This document shows, in pieces, positions 22,728 to 35,298 of a stretch of DNA of 64,000 nucleotides. The first letter of the stretch is position 1. Each line of letters starts with the position of its first letter. The position numbers and the translations under genes are program-made. The notes under the pieces are model-generated. The model did no database searches. It had not been told where the DNA came from and was given only the letters and a program-made list of their open reading frames with translations. The DNA is taken from NCBI GenBank assembly GCA_009760855.2, contig WPIO01000078.1:1027001-1091000 (forward strand), written 5' to 3'. This DNA comes from Cristatella mucedo (lineage: Eukaryota > Bryozoa > Phylactolaemata > Cristatellidae).

Positions 22728-25700
22728 CTGTGCTCGTGGCATCATGCTGTGAGCTGGCAAGAGAAGTTATACCGTGTTGTGCACCTGCAGCCTGCTCCTC
22801 GCCGACATCGGCGTCAGCAGCATGCCTGTCGGTGAACTGCAGGTCATCGGGTGCTGACCGAGTCACCGAGTCGGCATCTTCCTGCTGCCGATCTGCATCC
22901 CCTGCAGCCGGCCTGACAGCGCTGCTAGCCGACGGCAGGGCGTCCATCTTGCCCCCTGCTGAGCTAGCACTGTTGCTGACATGCGCCTGCCCCGCCGCCG
23001 CTACTGCTGCCTCTGCACCTACTGCTGCCGACAGCACCCGGCTGGCATGCTCTCGCTCGGCAGAAGTTGCCGGGACAACCACAGGCTTGGGCAAGGCTCT
23101 GATGGCCTGGGCGATTGGTCGGGCAGCAGCTGCTGCCAGGCTTACACCAGTGGCGGCCAGTCCGGTGCTACCGTCGCCCGGTGCACTCTCGCCACATCTG
23201 CTGCCAGGCTCGTTTCCGAGACTAGCGTTAGCCAAGCGATCGGGTTGTCTGAGCGTTGGCCAAGACGGACGATCAGGAGTTGTCAAGGCAAAGGCAGCAG
23301 AGTGAGCACAGTCCACTTTGGCCCCGACCAGGGCCGCCGGCATGTCACCTGTCGGACCACTGCCGGCGACCGAGCGGCCGCTGATGTCCGAGTCCGGAGT
23401 GTGCAACTCGTGGACGGCGAGTGCATGAAAGCCGACAGACGTTTCGCCACCGGTCGTGAGCTCGGTGCCTCTCGAACCACCGCCAGACGGCGCTTGACGG
23501 TTGGCTACTGCTGCCCACGAGTTCGGCAGCGTCTCGGCTCGCACTTGACCGATGAGCGAGCGGCCGCCAGCTCCTTGGGAGGTGCTGCCTCCGCTGCAGC
23601 CACCTCCACTGCCGTCAATGTCCGGCGGTGCAGCATGCCTGTGCTGCCGATCGTCGACGACGTAGCCGACATTCTGCTGTCGATCCCACGCCGGCAGTGG
23701 CTCGTCGGAATGCTGCGCCGCTGTCGGAGCGAGATGGGAGTGAATCTTGCCCCCCTCTGTGCTGCCGTCCTGTTGATGGTGGCGCGGCTGCGAGGGTAGG
23801 TCCTCCTCCATTGCTTCGCAAGCGGCATTCATTGATCGCGGTCCACCGGAAGCATGGTGCCACCTGTCTGCCGGAAGCTCATCTTTGCCTTTCTCTTGTG
23901 CGAGGCTGAAAGCAGCTCTGGTGGTGGCCTCGGACTCTTCGAAGGATTTCAGACGCTCCATACTGTGCATGACACCGGCCTCCTTGCTCGCCACAGCCTC
24001 CAGGTGGATGACGAATTCAGCGACCTTGTACTTGCTGCGTCTGCTTCTATAATCGGGCGCTGAGCTTGTGGCCGAAGCAGCGCCGACCTCAGCCCTCGCA
24101 GAGACTGCCACAGAGACTGCTGCTGCTGCTGCTTTGTCTGCAGCTCTGTCATCACGCAAGGTGGCAGAGTCTTGGTCTGCCAGGTCGGTCCTGTCACCGG
24201 GCAGCTCTTTTAAAGACAAGCCGCTAGAGAAGCCGCTTGCAAGCGGTCGGGCATTGTCGGCGATGGCACGACGACGAGTTGCGCTCGAATCTCGGTTTGC
24301 AGGCTCTGCATCTGACGAGCAAAGGACCGGTGGGGGCACGATGGAGGCCGATGATGCACCGGCGGTTGGCACTGCAGCAGTCGAAGTGCCATCTCTGCAG
24401 GAATCTGTGTCGGGAGAGTGATCGTCGACCATTCTAGCATCCGCGCCAATCGGAGTCCGACCCTGCCGCCACCGATGGGAGCTGGTCTCGGTCGGTGCCA
24501 CGGCTGCGGCCTCGGTCAGGCCGATGACGGGGCATGTGCTGACTGCTGCGGGTGCTACTGCAGCCAAGGCACTGGCCTGTGCTGTGCTGGCAGAGCTCTC
24601 TCCTTCGGTAGTGGATCCGAGGCCTCGTGGAGACACGACCGTCATTGCGACTTCATCGGCAGCTCTCGGCGAGTCGGCCTCTCGAGCGCCCAAAGCTGCT
24701 GCAGTGGCCGTGGCAGCAGGCAGCTCAGCTCTCAGGTCTGGTTCAGTGACAGCAGCAGGGGCAGCGGTGAGACCGGCACAGGCAGCAATTCCAGCGGTCA
24801 CGTCGTCCAGCGGCACGTGCTTGTTCTTGCGCAACGACAGTCGCTTGGCAGGCACTGGAAACCTGGAAGAGACGTCCGGAGCAGTCGCCGAGCACTGTCC
24901 ACCACTGGCCGCCGGCGATGACTCCACGACCAAGGCAGGAGTAGCATGCGCAGTGGCGGTGCCGTGTGCTTGAAGCCGCGGACTCGCTGCGGGCATCTCC
25001 GCCTGAGCAATCTCCGGGCAGGGTTTTTCTGGCTCAAGGCTGGTCGGCCGAAGTGAGCTGGAAACCCTGCTGGTATTTTGAGTGCTGCTGCCGAGCTGTT
25101 GACAATCAGGCTGTTGCCCGACCCGACTATCAGCAGTGGCTGTAGCTGCTTGCGATAACTGCACTGAGTACTGCATGGTGGCGAATGCTGTTGGAAATGA
25201 GCTGCCGTTAGCTGATGCTCGCATTACGTGCTGCGATTTGCTCTCCCTAACAAAATCTGTTGGTCGGGGGCCGCCGTCCTCGAACAAGCCATCACAGAAC
25301 AGCAGTGCATCATCGTCGAAGGCGGTTCGCTGGTTTTCAATTGTCGTCAATTTTTTTGTGGCATAACCAAGAACAACGTCATCATCCGATGAGCCCGTGG
25401 TGATGTTTGCCAAATGTACAACTGGACATACGGCAGCAGCAAATCCATCATCATTGCAGCTCTCAGCCTGTGCACCAGGCTCATCCGAGATGGTGCTTGC
25501 CTTCTGATCCAACGATTCGACCAAGTCTACGGGTGATCTGGTCTCAAGTCCGGTCTCACGTGTCCGGTCTCCGGTCTCAGGCGTGACTTCGATGGAATCC
25601 AGCATTCTGCTGCTAGTAGAATCGTAGCCTAGGGCAGGATCTTCGAAGTTCAATGCTGGGTCCAGGCTGGTCGGCCACTCGTACAGTCCTGCTGACCGAA

Positions 25701-28083
25701 CGGTGCGATACCCGACCTCGCTCACACTTTGGCCCATTAGACCCAGATCACCCTGTGAAGTGATCCACTCTCTTTCAGACTCACCGAAATCAAAATCATC
25801 TTCTACGCTCCATTCTGATGGCACCTGTTCACCATCTCTCTGCTGCTGCAGCAGAGCCTCAGCTGGTTGTGCGACCTCATGCTTTTGCTCTTCGCATGGA
25901 TCTTTGTCACTGTTGTCGGTGGATACCTCCTCGTCCACCAGGTACTGGTCGTGCTGAGCACGACCTTCACGGCCACGCCAATCTTCCGATGGCGCAAAAT
26001 TGCCGAAGGCTGTAGAAGGCTGCTCGAGGAGGCCATTGGATTCCAGTGATCGGTATCCTGAAGGCTGGATCCGATCAGAATCTGAGTCGTGGCTACTGCT
26101 GTCATCTCCATCAATGCACGGCAACTCGTGCTGGCTTAGCCGTGTCTCCTCTGGATTGTCATGCTCATAAGCTTGGAGCCTCAAACGCTGGCTCTGCTCA
26201 AACTGCTGGAGTGATGCAGACAACGGTAGTGCTCCATCAGGCACATAATGTGACCAGTCAGCACTGAATGAACGAGCAGGACCGACGCCCAGAGACGTTG
26301 GCTCAGCTGCAGCGCACGCATCGGAGTAGCCGTTTGAAAAGGCGGCGCCGTGCGATGGCGGCTCAGCAGGCTTCCCTTTGCTGTCAGTGCCTGGGCCGCG
26401 ATGCGCTGCAGAAGCCTCAGTCTCACGTTTGTCCTCGTCCGAAGCAGAGTCCGAAGCGTCGTCCAAATCCTCATCCTCGCCACCGGCTCCCGTGGCACCG
26501 CCATCTTGCCAGCGAGGAGCCACTGGCGCCGATGGGAAGTCGATGCCGGCCGGTCGCTCGTCTAATGCCAGCAAGCGCTCCACCGTCGCCAGCATCGAGG
26601 AGGCGGTGGCGGCAGCAGGGACGCTGGCTTCCGAGAGGCTGACATTGGCTTCTGGCCGTCGAGCCGCCACCCATGTCGTCACCATCGTCGACCTCTCATC
26701 GCGTGAGCCTCGACCCGTCGGAGCCCTCGATCGGGCGGCGGACTCGCGGTCGCCGCCGCGGTCAGCCCCGGCAGCCGCTGCCGGCCCGAGCTGGAAGGAC
26801 GAGCCTTGCACCGGCGCCAGGCGGCATTCAGACGCAGCAGCCTGAGCAGGCCCCATTGCCTCGCGGTCTCGGAGGCTCGCGCTCGCCGCCCGAGCGCTCT
26901 CCGTCTGACCGTCGGGTGCTTGCTGCTGCTGCTGCTGCCTCTGCTGCTGCCTCTGCTCTGCCACTGCCGCCACCGCTTCCGTGCTTTTCGACAGAGCGAG
27001 AGCGAACTTTGCCAGTTCGTTGCCGCCGCCGCCATCGTCGCCGTCTTGCGTGGCGGCAGCTGCCGCTGCCGGTGATGGCTCAGCTTTCGTGGCGAACTTC
27101 CTGAGAATCTGCTCGAGCTCGTTCGCCTCTTTCTTCGCCGGCGCAGCCTGCTTGATGTGCACGTGAAAGTCACCGGCGTTCTCCCACTCGAAGATCTTGC
27201 CCTCGGCCGACTGAGCGGTCATGTTGCGCCAGTCTCTGATGCTGCCCTGCAGGCGCTTCTGCAGCAGCTCCTTGGCTGAGCTGCTGGCGGCGGCAGCGGC
27301 GGCAGCCGAAGCCCTCTTCGGCTGCGCTTGACTATCAGCCGCCGCCTTGGCCGCGGCAGTGCTGGCAAGTTCGCCGGCAGAGGCCGAGGTGGATGCCGAC
27401 GAGCTACCTTCGCCGCCCCCCTCCTCGCCTTGGCTGGGTCTGCCGTCAGCCTCGCCGTGAACCAAGGGCATGGACCTGGCGTGCGACAGTCTGCCGTGAA
27501 ACGGCCGGGCATTATCGAGCTCGTCCAGCACCGACGACAGGTCGCATTGCGAGGCCGACTGCTCCCGCACAAGGTCGCTCGGGCGGGCAGATGACTTTTT
27601 CAATATGCCACGCAGAGGGCGATGCTGCTGCTGCTGCTGCTGCTGCTGCACGAACAGCAACGACTGCTGGTCGCAGCTCTTCGACGCATGCTCGCGGTCG
27701 TCGAAAGGCGCTGGATTTTCACACGCCGCAGCCGCCGGGGTGCCATTAGCTGCCGAGGCCAAGGAGGATTCCTGGTCGCCACGAGTGCTGACGTCAGCAG
27801 AGGAAGCATGGGTGGCGACAGCTGCTGGGTCTTGCCTGAGCCTAGCGACAATCTCTACGGTGGAAGCCGACCTCGCACTGCTGCTGCTGCTGCTGCTGCT
27901 CTCCGAGTCGGACTTCGCCTCTTCGTGCACGACGTCACCGGACCGCGGCAGATGGCCGGCAACCGCTTTGGGGCCGCTGCTGCGAATCTCGCCGCATGGA
28001 TCCGCGACGGATCGGCTGATGGCGGCGTCGAGGAAAGGTGAAGTCGCTGTCTCGTGAGGACGCTTTGCTGGCGAGCATCCGAC
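22728..28083 (-). CDS. Exon E5 of the giant gene: 1,785-codon disordered segment
   Basis: An uninterrupted minus-strand frame. The donor (ACAG then GTAAGT) ends the exon in phase 1, matching E6. The upstream boundary is less certain: an in-frame TGA at 28,095 means the acceptor must lie downstream; TTCCCAG at 28,084 gives phase 0, matching E4. From the N-terminus: a Ser run (about residues 59-66), a Gln run (about 146-153), a basic RGILKKSS motif, Ala-rich stretches, and a probable folded or helical island at about 268-335 (KELLQKRLQGSIRDWRNM, then GKIFEWENAGDFHVHI). A second helical island lies at about 1,340-1,393 (KYKVAEFVIHLEAVASKEAG). The rest is Ala/Ser/Asp/Gly-rich and predicted disordered. 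No enzyme motif, signal peptide or membrane segment is visible. Family not recognised. Antisense open frames across this exon are GC-driven shadows. Confidence 0.8.
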
Positions 28084-28204
28084 CTGGGAACGTCAGCAAT
28101 GCCACTCCTGCTGATGCTGACGAGAGAAGTCGCACGAAAGCCAAAAGCCGGCGGAATGCATCGACGTGAACCGAACAGGTATAAATACAAAATAAAAATA
28201 TAGT

Positions 28205-28362
28205 TCGTCTGTATAGCGCCTTCGGAGAACTTAATCTCTATTCAATCGCTTCACACGTGACCACCAAGGGGCTCGTGCCCACAAACTGGGTCATTAAATA
28301 CATCCACTTTGACTTTGGTAGAGGGGAGCACCTTAAACCACTCGGCAAAACTAGCGATATGA
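28205..28362 (-). mobile_element. SINE-2 copy in the E4-E5 intron
   Basis: Read on the minus strand: a head with TTTAAGGTGCTCCCC, GTTTGTGGGCACGAGCCCC (B box region), then GAATAGAGATTAAGTTCTCC and GGCGCTATACAGACG, the LINE-A-type stem-loop end, followed by an AT-rich run. It lies about 120 bp upstream of E5. Confidence 0.8.
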
Positions 28363-29639
28363 GAATTACCTATTGTAGCATGCAAATTAGACACTTAATA
28401 GAGTTTCCTTATCCTAGTAAGAATAGGCAAGCGCAAGCGTGTCAGAAAAGACTGAAACATTGCTCCGAGCCTTTGCTGGCACCTTCTAATAGCTTGGTTG
28501 AGTTAACCTCACGTCAGCTAGGTGCCATCTAGGCTACCGAGTATCCGGCTGATTGGCATTGCTCCTGACTCCACTATGGTTTTACCCACTACCGGTGTAT
28601 AGATGAACCGGTTGCTGAGAACAGCAGGCTCAGTCATCAACCTGATTCAGTCAGGGCGTATGCGAAAGCAATCAAAATACACAGTCTCTGCCAAGTGGCA
28701 AGTTTTAAGAAAATGGAAAAAAGTACCAGCTAAAAGTGGCAGTGTTCAGCATTATTGCTAATTAATTTCTCATTGTTAACGAGTAAAAAAAAGAAGTACT
28801 TGGTATTGCTGGTCAACAAAAATGTCAACAAGAATCAGCCATTAAATTGTCAGACACCTCACGTGCTTATATCAAATATCCTAAAATATTCCCATATCTT
28901 AAACTGCAAACCATAAAGCTCGAGAGTTTTCCAACACAGAGGAAGGTGTTTCCAGTGCCCATTTGCGACCACCAACCACCACTCTCAAGCAAAAAAGAAA
29001 ATGGAGAAGCATAATCCACTCGACTGGATAGGCTAGGAAATGTGGAAGGTGGCATAATACGAATATAAATAATAAACGTGTGTGCAGCAACTGAAGATCA
29101 CATAAATCACATTCTACTTACGGTGAAATGGAAGCCAATTGATTGGCTAGAGCTACAGCAGAACCAAGGGCAATATTACTAAGGACAAATCCCGTGGATG
29201 GAATGAATATTATAAGGAATCGGTTTGTTTTGAGCTTTTTTCTTGTTGCAATAAAGTAGCAGCAAATTGCTTCCAGAGAGGAGTGCCCGAATCAGTCGCT
29301 AAAAACTCTGGAAGTATGTTCTGCTGTGTAGAAGCCATAGAGCAAAGATAAGTTGAGAAATTTTTTAGGAAGTAGACGAGCGACTAAGGATTATGCAGCC
29401 ATCTTCTACAGATTTGTTATTACTCTGCAGAACTATCAACATGAGTGATTAGAACAGCTCTTGCATCTTGCATTATTACGAGTAAGAGAGTTTTTAGCTT
29501 TCTTTTACATGTTGCAATGCGATGGAGAGTATTAGTTCGGCAGTTGAGCATAGTAACTGAAGTCACAGTATTAATAAGATATAAAGTTTGCCATAGGCAC
29601 AAGCACACGACTAGAGTCAGAAGACCTGGTTGTGACATG

Positions 29640-29950
29640 CAATGCCTGAATGGGAAATAATTCAGAAACGTTAGCCAGAGTCGGAGGATGGACGGACCTA
29701 AATGAAGGTGAGTGACAGAACCTTGAAGTCGATATGCTGCTTCCTGCTGGAAAGCCAGTGGTGCAGGCCCTTGAGTAGTGCTATCATTCTATGGTTGCGA
29801 CGCTGATGGCAGACAAGTCTAGCTGCAGAGCTTCACTACAGCTATAGCCGTCCTATGCACTGGTAGGAAGACACGCGAGTGGCAAGTCACCGACGTCTGG
29901 TCACGATGTCACGAATGCATGCACCAGCTTTGATGTCGTGTCTATGCCGA
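29640..29950 (-). mobile_element. LINE-A fragment, minus strand
   Basis: Minus-strand match to the RIDFKVLSL region (29,720-29,755) and, further right, to the KLVHAFVTSRLDFCNS region (29,895-29,945). It directly abuts a plus-strand LINE-A copy. Decayed. Confidence 0.65.
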
Positions 29951-31050
29951 TGGTACACGAGGGGGTGAACCTGTGCTTTGAACCCTCCCTCGGCTTCAGC
30001 ATGTCAAACTCTCTTAACTCCCTTGCTGTAATGCATGGCCGACATTTGCACTTGGATGGCAACATACTTTCTCGAATTTAATGGCAATACAACCAAGTTG
30101 CTAATTATGTGCGAACCTAGTGCCACGCAGAAGTTGGCAGCCCTATTCGTCCAAATGATCTCCACCAGTATATCTTCTGCTGCATCTGCACGAAGTGTGG
30201 ATGTTTGTTTAAAGTGACTTTTCACAAGACGATCACATCAGTGCCACAATCAAGTCTTCAAACTTACAGCTAAGTAGCATTGCAAAAATGCACGCCTGCT
30301 TAAATAGATTCTACTAATTCGAGTGAGAGAGTCAGTCCTTTGACCTTCCCTCCATCACATGGCACGATGGCAACCAGTACTTCGGAGAGCGCCGTGTAGT
30401 TCTACTATGATTCAGCAAAGCGAGTTCACAGGCAGTAAGCTCTAGTACTACATAGAGTTGGTCGATGCATTTGTGACATTCAGTCTCGACTTCTGTAACT
30501 CACTGCTTGAAGGTCCACCTGGTTATGCAATGCAATCAGGCGCTGGTGCGGTTGCCATAACACACTGCTTTTTGCCGACCTGCGCAGGGCCCCCAATCAA
30601 GCAGCATATTCATTTCTAGGTTTGGTACTCACTTTTAAGTTCCTTCATTCTCTTGATCCAGCCTACTTATTAGAGCTACTCACTAGCATGGCTAAGCAGC
30701 GTACCACATGCTCTGCTGATGCAAATCGCTTAGCTATGCCTCGAACCAACCTAAAATCCTTTGAAGGCTGGTCATTTGGTTCCTATGCTCCTACAGCCTG
30801 CAACTCACTAATGACCGAAGTCACAAGATTCCCTGACTGGACATTCAAATAGCCACTGAAATGCATATTTTCCTCACAGCATTTGCTGGATCCATGTGAA
30901 TTGTCCTCTGTGGTTATGTGAACTGGCGCTGTTCAGGATATCGCTAATCACATCGAGATGCTTGCTATAGCGAATGTATAAAGTGTCTAGAAACCTAGTT
31001 AAAGCTTTAAAGGTGCTATAGAAATGTCTTAAACATATTATTCTCATCTA
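29951..31050 (+). mobile_element. LINE-A copy, plus strand, with degraded 3' tail
   Basis: Runs from just after motif C (the LCFEPSLGF region near 29,968) through LNSLAV, FLEFNGNTTKLLIM (the LNDDKT region), SARSVDVCLK and LDFCNSLLEG to the C-terminal SYAPTACNSLM block near 30,780-30,815, and ends with a weak tail resembling CTAGAAACCTAGTTAAAGC near 30,985. Repeat R interrupts it at 30,322-30,452. Frameshifts throughout. Confidence 0.75.
30322..30452 (+). repeat. Repeat R copy 3, inside LINE-A
   Basis: Contains CACGATGGCAACCAGTACTT and ACAGGCAGTAAGCTC, colinear with copy 1. It splits LINE-A between the counterparts of the RACLDK and KLVHAFVTS blocks. Confidence 0.6.
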
Positions 31051-31456
31051 AGCATGCCCAAACTTGTGCATTATAATGGTGACAGCAAGCAGACTGAACT
31101 GAATAACTGGTGTAGATATCTATTGAAAAGTCAGGTTGGAACAAGAAGCACCAACTCCGTGCAGTGGCTACAGAAGGTACTCTGGCCGAACAAAGTTGGG
31201 GGTCTGGGCTTTTTCAGTTCTCAGTAACACTAGGTTTGCCTTATTCAGTTTGCTGAATTTTATAATGCCATTCATATGTCTTTTGTAATTTCATTCAACG
31301 TCATGTCATTGTATGTCATTCAATCATGACACTAATGAAAGCTAGTGAACTCAGCCTAGTGGAAGCCCCATACTTAAGTATGGCAACCATCTAGGTTGAC
31401 CTGACATGTTTATTTGGAAGCCTGCAACTAGTGCTGAGGCCTGGGGCCAGTAGCTC

Positions 31457-31560
31457 TGGTCGAAAAGGACATGCTGGACTGGCGAGTTTTCTAGTGTCAA
31501 TGAGTGATAGGTGGGTATACAGCATTCTTTTGAAGAATGAATGCCAATCAATGTCACGAT
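31457..31560. repeat. Direct repeat, unit 1 (about 100 bp)
   Basis: Starts near GACATGCTGGACTGGCGA, includes GATAGGTGGGTATACAGCAT, and ends near TGTCACGATCCT. It is nearly identical to 32,777-32,882. I cannot classify it. Confidence 0.75.
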
Positions 31561-32077
31561 CCTGATGATGCTGTGAAGGCACCCTAGCCAAGTTAATAGT
31601 AGCAGAGATCTCGAACGGCCACGATTCAAATACAGGTATCAAATAGAGCAAAGCTACATGAAGTAATGCGTAAGCATCAATGCTGCTCAGACACTAGATA
31701 AGTCTAGCCTGTCTTACACTATTGCTCCTGCAAGCAACCAGTTGTACCTGACAAACATTCAACAACATTGGTTAGGGTGCGTCAAGACAAGTTCCGTATG
31801 GGATCTGCTGTAATTTGGTAGCCCAGGCTGCACAATGGCTGGCTACGTGCACGTGACTTAGGGCTGTCTAGCTTAGTAGCCCAACTCGTAAAGACCATAA
31901 ATGTCGTGAGTGTCAAGAGTGGAGTAGACAAGTTACCGGGCAAACTAAAAGTCAGCTACCGCTAAGCTATCAAGCACGCCAAAAATATTTTATAAGGGGA
32001 GACAACCCTCAGCATCCGTCCGAAGCCGGCCCAGGCATGCACAGAAATTTGAATGGATGCCATCCTCCGAGTCTCAC

Positions 32078-32314
32078 CGAAGTATCGTCGCCCAGCAGCT
32101 CAGTGACTGCTGCATGCCGGCGCAGAGCTCCTTTAGATTCGGCAGCAGCTGCTTCTGCCGTACTACTGCCGATGCTGGCAATACGGCCTCCTCTTGCGCC
32201 GTCATCGTTGTCGCTGTAATCGTCGCTGGACGACGTGCTGTGCATGTTCATGTGCCGCCGCTCCTCGGCGTTGGCACGAACCCGCGCCATGGCCACGTGC
32301 TTCCGGTGAGCGAT
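32078..32314 (-). CDS. Exon E4 of the giant gene (79 codons)
   Basis: The acceptor TTTTCATAG precedes 32,314; the donor TTCG then GTGAGA follows 32,078. Length is 237 bases, phase 0 at both ends. The peptide starts IAHRKHVAMARVRANAEERR, a charged probable helix, followed by an acidic Ser-rich patch (STSSSDDYSDNDDGARGG) and a helix ending VTELLGDDTS. GC-rich third positions and Ser/Asp clusters resemble E1-E3. Because it is phase 0-0 it could be skipped without a frameshift. It would join E5 through the 28,083 acceptor. Open frame, good splice sites and composition together support a real exon, but no family is recognised. Confidence 0.6.
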
Positions 32315-32776
32315 CTATGAAAATTAGCAGGCTGGCATCGAGCTAGAAGAATTTTGCAGAGCCGCATTAGCCACAAGGACGTGGGTCATCGCTGGCTAAA
32401 CGTTCAGCATCTTCACGTGGTAGAGTAACTCAGGTCATAGCAGTCTGCATGCCACCACAGTGCCATGCTGACAGCTCATCGGGCAGCCACTTTCTATTAG
32501 ATCGTGTTATGTGGCAAACCGTCGGTGCTGTCAAGAGCTTCCTGTCAGCCAGGCGTTTCAACCAGCACCTACGGATCCTGATGATAAAGCTGGAGGGGGC
32601 TAACAGATTAACCATGAGCAAGCAGCAGTCGATTGAGGACTTGCGACTATGCTATTGCTCGTAGCTATCTATACCATACAACTAGTAGCAGCTCCTATTG
32701 CTCCTAGCATCGGCCTATGTGCCATGATTTCTGGTAAGACGGCGGTGTGCACCCACGGCAGCACACAGTCTCGGTC

Positions 32777-32882
32777 AATCGACATGCTGGACTGGCGATT
32801 TTTCTAGCGTCAGTGAGTGATAGGTGGGTATACAGCATTCTTTTGAAGGATGAATGCCAATAAATGTCACGATCCTAATGAC
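32777..32882. repeat. Direct repeat, unit 2 (about 100 bp)
   Basis: Same orientation and nearly the same sequence as 31,457-31,560, with a handful of substitutions. Exon E4 lies between the two units. Confidence 0.75.
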
Positions 32883-35123
32883 ATGCCTTACGATCCCACT
32901 AAATCGCACATGAACTTCAGGCACCGGAAGTCATCTCGAAGCACACAGGCGCCATATTGTCTGTTCTTGGATACAGGCTGGCATTTCTACCTCAGCTGCC
33001 ATTCGATGCGCCATAGCCAGAATACCTTAGTATTCTACCTTTTTCACGGCACAGGATTTCATAAATGAACCTACACAGAACGGTGCGACTTGACTCAAAA
33101 AGCCATCCTAGTGCCTTAAGACTTTGTGGTTTATCTTGTCCACAAGCTCTTGATCAGTGGGTTCCCAAAGCTCATCTGTATGAGAACCATCAGTACAATC
33201 AGCTTTGGTCATTATGCTGTTGGCTTGGCAGTGTACCACCATTACTTTCTATTAGCTCCCTACTGAGCAGCACGAGGCGTAGAAACAACTGAGCCGATGA
33301 CCTCCATAGAAAGTGTGCGGCTGCGATTGCTAGTCAATCGAGTCAATCGATTCGACGATCGCTTTAACAACCCCTTGATTGACGTGGCGCGAGCTGTGGT
33401 GGGCGATTTCGTTTTTTAACTCTTAACGAATGCTGGTATTCCAGCGTACGCATGTGAAGGAATATGTTGATGCACAAACTCGCTCGTTCATTGCTGTTCT
33501 CACAGGAGAAGAGGGAAGAAAAAATGCGCTCACGGTTGGGCAAGCAACCGCGATACTTTGGGGAGGCTCTGCTGCGGCCAGGATATGCAGGCATGTGCTA
33601 CAGTCTGAGACTGGTGACTTCAAACGAGGTGTCTTCAAGAACCAGACTAAAGGATATCTAACTCTCAGCAGACAATGGCCCTGCTTCTATCTCCAATCTC
33701 ACTCCTCACTACGAAAACTTATTGGGCACAATGTTCGCAAGCAAGGCAGCAAGTCTCTTGATGAGAGACACGGCGAATGGTCAGTTCTTCGAGCAGCTGA
33801 ATCAATCGGTCAATCTCAAGTCAGTCGCTCTCAAGTCCAATCCTGCCCGTGGCAGTTGCTGCGTCGAGCAGACGCCTGACCGACCGACCGACCGAGCAGT
33901 GTCTTACGATTTGTCTCCCTCTGCCCTAAGTCCCCGGGAGCACTTGCTTGGAAGCCCTGGTTTCGCGGCAGCATACCGAAGACGGCCGGATTCTCGATCG
34001 ACGCGGTGCGAACGATCGTCGAATTCACTTTGCAGTTAGGTAAAGCCGCCGACCGATCGAACTTGCACGCAGTGCTCTAGTGAACCTGCGCAACGCCAGC
34101 CTGCACCTGATCCTTTGCCGCCGGCTCCTTCCTCACCGTGAACGATGCCTTGCCGCGATTGGATTCGTTGCTGCCATCGTATCGAACGCGGCGAGCGGCG
34201 AAGGGCATTCCGGCTACATGGCCACAGCAGCAGCAGCAGTGCCTCGTCACCTCCGGTCGACGGCTGCCCTCACGTGGGTGCGATAGGGTGCTGACAGGGG
34301 CCCGAGCAGCCGGGTTGCGCGTGCTGCCGGCCCACGGCAGCTGCCGAATCGGCAGCCCCCTAGGATTCCGCTGCTGCTGCCGCCGCCGTCAAGACTGAGC
34401 ACTTAGACGGGTGAGAGATCGAGGCAGGCTGCTTCACGGAGCTTCCAGTGGATCGAAGCCACTGCATCCGGTCCGTATGCCCTTGCCCTCGCTCAGCTTT
34501 AGCAGTGTCGCAGCGCAGCAGCAGCCGCAGCATCGCCCGTTAGAGCCAAAGGCTGTCGCTGAATTGCTCAAGGGCCAGCGCTGAGCACGTTGACGCGCAC
34601 TGCAACTCCATGTCATCCTGCCGACGCTTCAGATTGAACAGCACCAGCAACACCGGACTGTGCTTGCTTAGCCTTGGGAGTGAGCTGTTTATGTCAACAC
34701 TGCTACAATGGGAGCGCGCTGTGGGCACAGCAATTTAGCGCCGGGCCCAACACAGGCCCGGCCATGAGGCCTGGTCCCTTTGGGCTGGTAGTCGGCCAGA
34801 TCGCTTTCAAGCACTGAATGCTCGACCGGTGCATAGGCTGCCCACCACAGACCGGTCCGTGGACACCCGGAGCCAGGCTGGCGTCCTCTGAGCCTCGGGA
34901 TGCCTGGCGCCTAGCCGGTGCCTAGTCGGTGCGCCATAAGACGTGCCTGGGCACGCCGGAGATGGCCTGGCGATGATGTGCCGAGAAAGTGGTTCAATGT
35001 ATCCACACAAGCTTAGCCTTACCCAGTCCCACACCCCACTGCTGATCGGTTTGACCCTGAGCTTGCCCACGTGACCCTAAGCATGCCGACGTGCCGCAGG
35101 GCTTGCTCCCCTAGTGCTGGCAT

Positions 35124-35170
35124 CTCTCCCCACTCTCTCTTTCTCTCTTCTCTCGCTCTCCTCTCTCTCT

Positions 35171-35210
<40 letters not shown>

Positions 35211-35298
35211 TCTCTCCCCTCTCTCTCTCCCCTCTCTCTCTCCCCTCTCTCTCTCTCCTCTCTCTCCTCTCTATCTCTCTCTCCTCTCTCTGTCTCTC
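35124..35298. repeat. (CT)n microsatellite, interrupted
   Basis: About 175 bases of CT dinucleotides with CCCC and occasional G or A interruptions. It gives open frames in several phases that should not be read as protein. Confidence 0.9.

Larger units (their letters stand above)
28363..32077 (-). other. Rest of the E4-E5 intron
   Basis: Holds an inverted pair of LINE-A copies (29,640-31,050), repeat R copy 3 and one unit of a 100-bp direct repeat. 28,363-29,560 shows no exon and no recognisable element. Confidence 0.55.

Noticed and set aside
22571-28057. Numerous plus-strand frames of 60-270 codons opposite E5
   Set aside because: GC-rich antisense shadows with no splice or start logic; the minus frame is one uninterrupted exon with proper boundaries.
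33430-33879. 149-codon plus-strand frame
   Set aside because: No recognisable domain, no convincing Kozak, donor or poly(A) context; overlapping frames of similar length exist on both strands.
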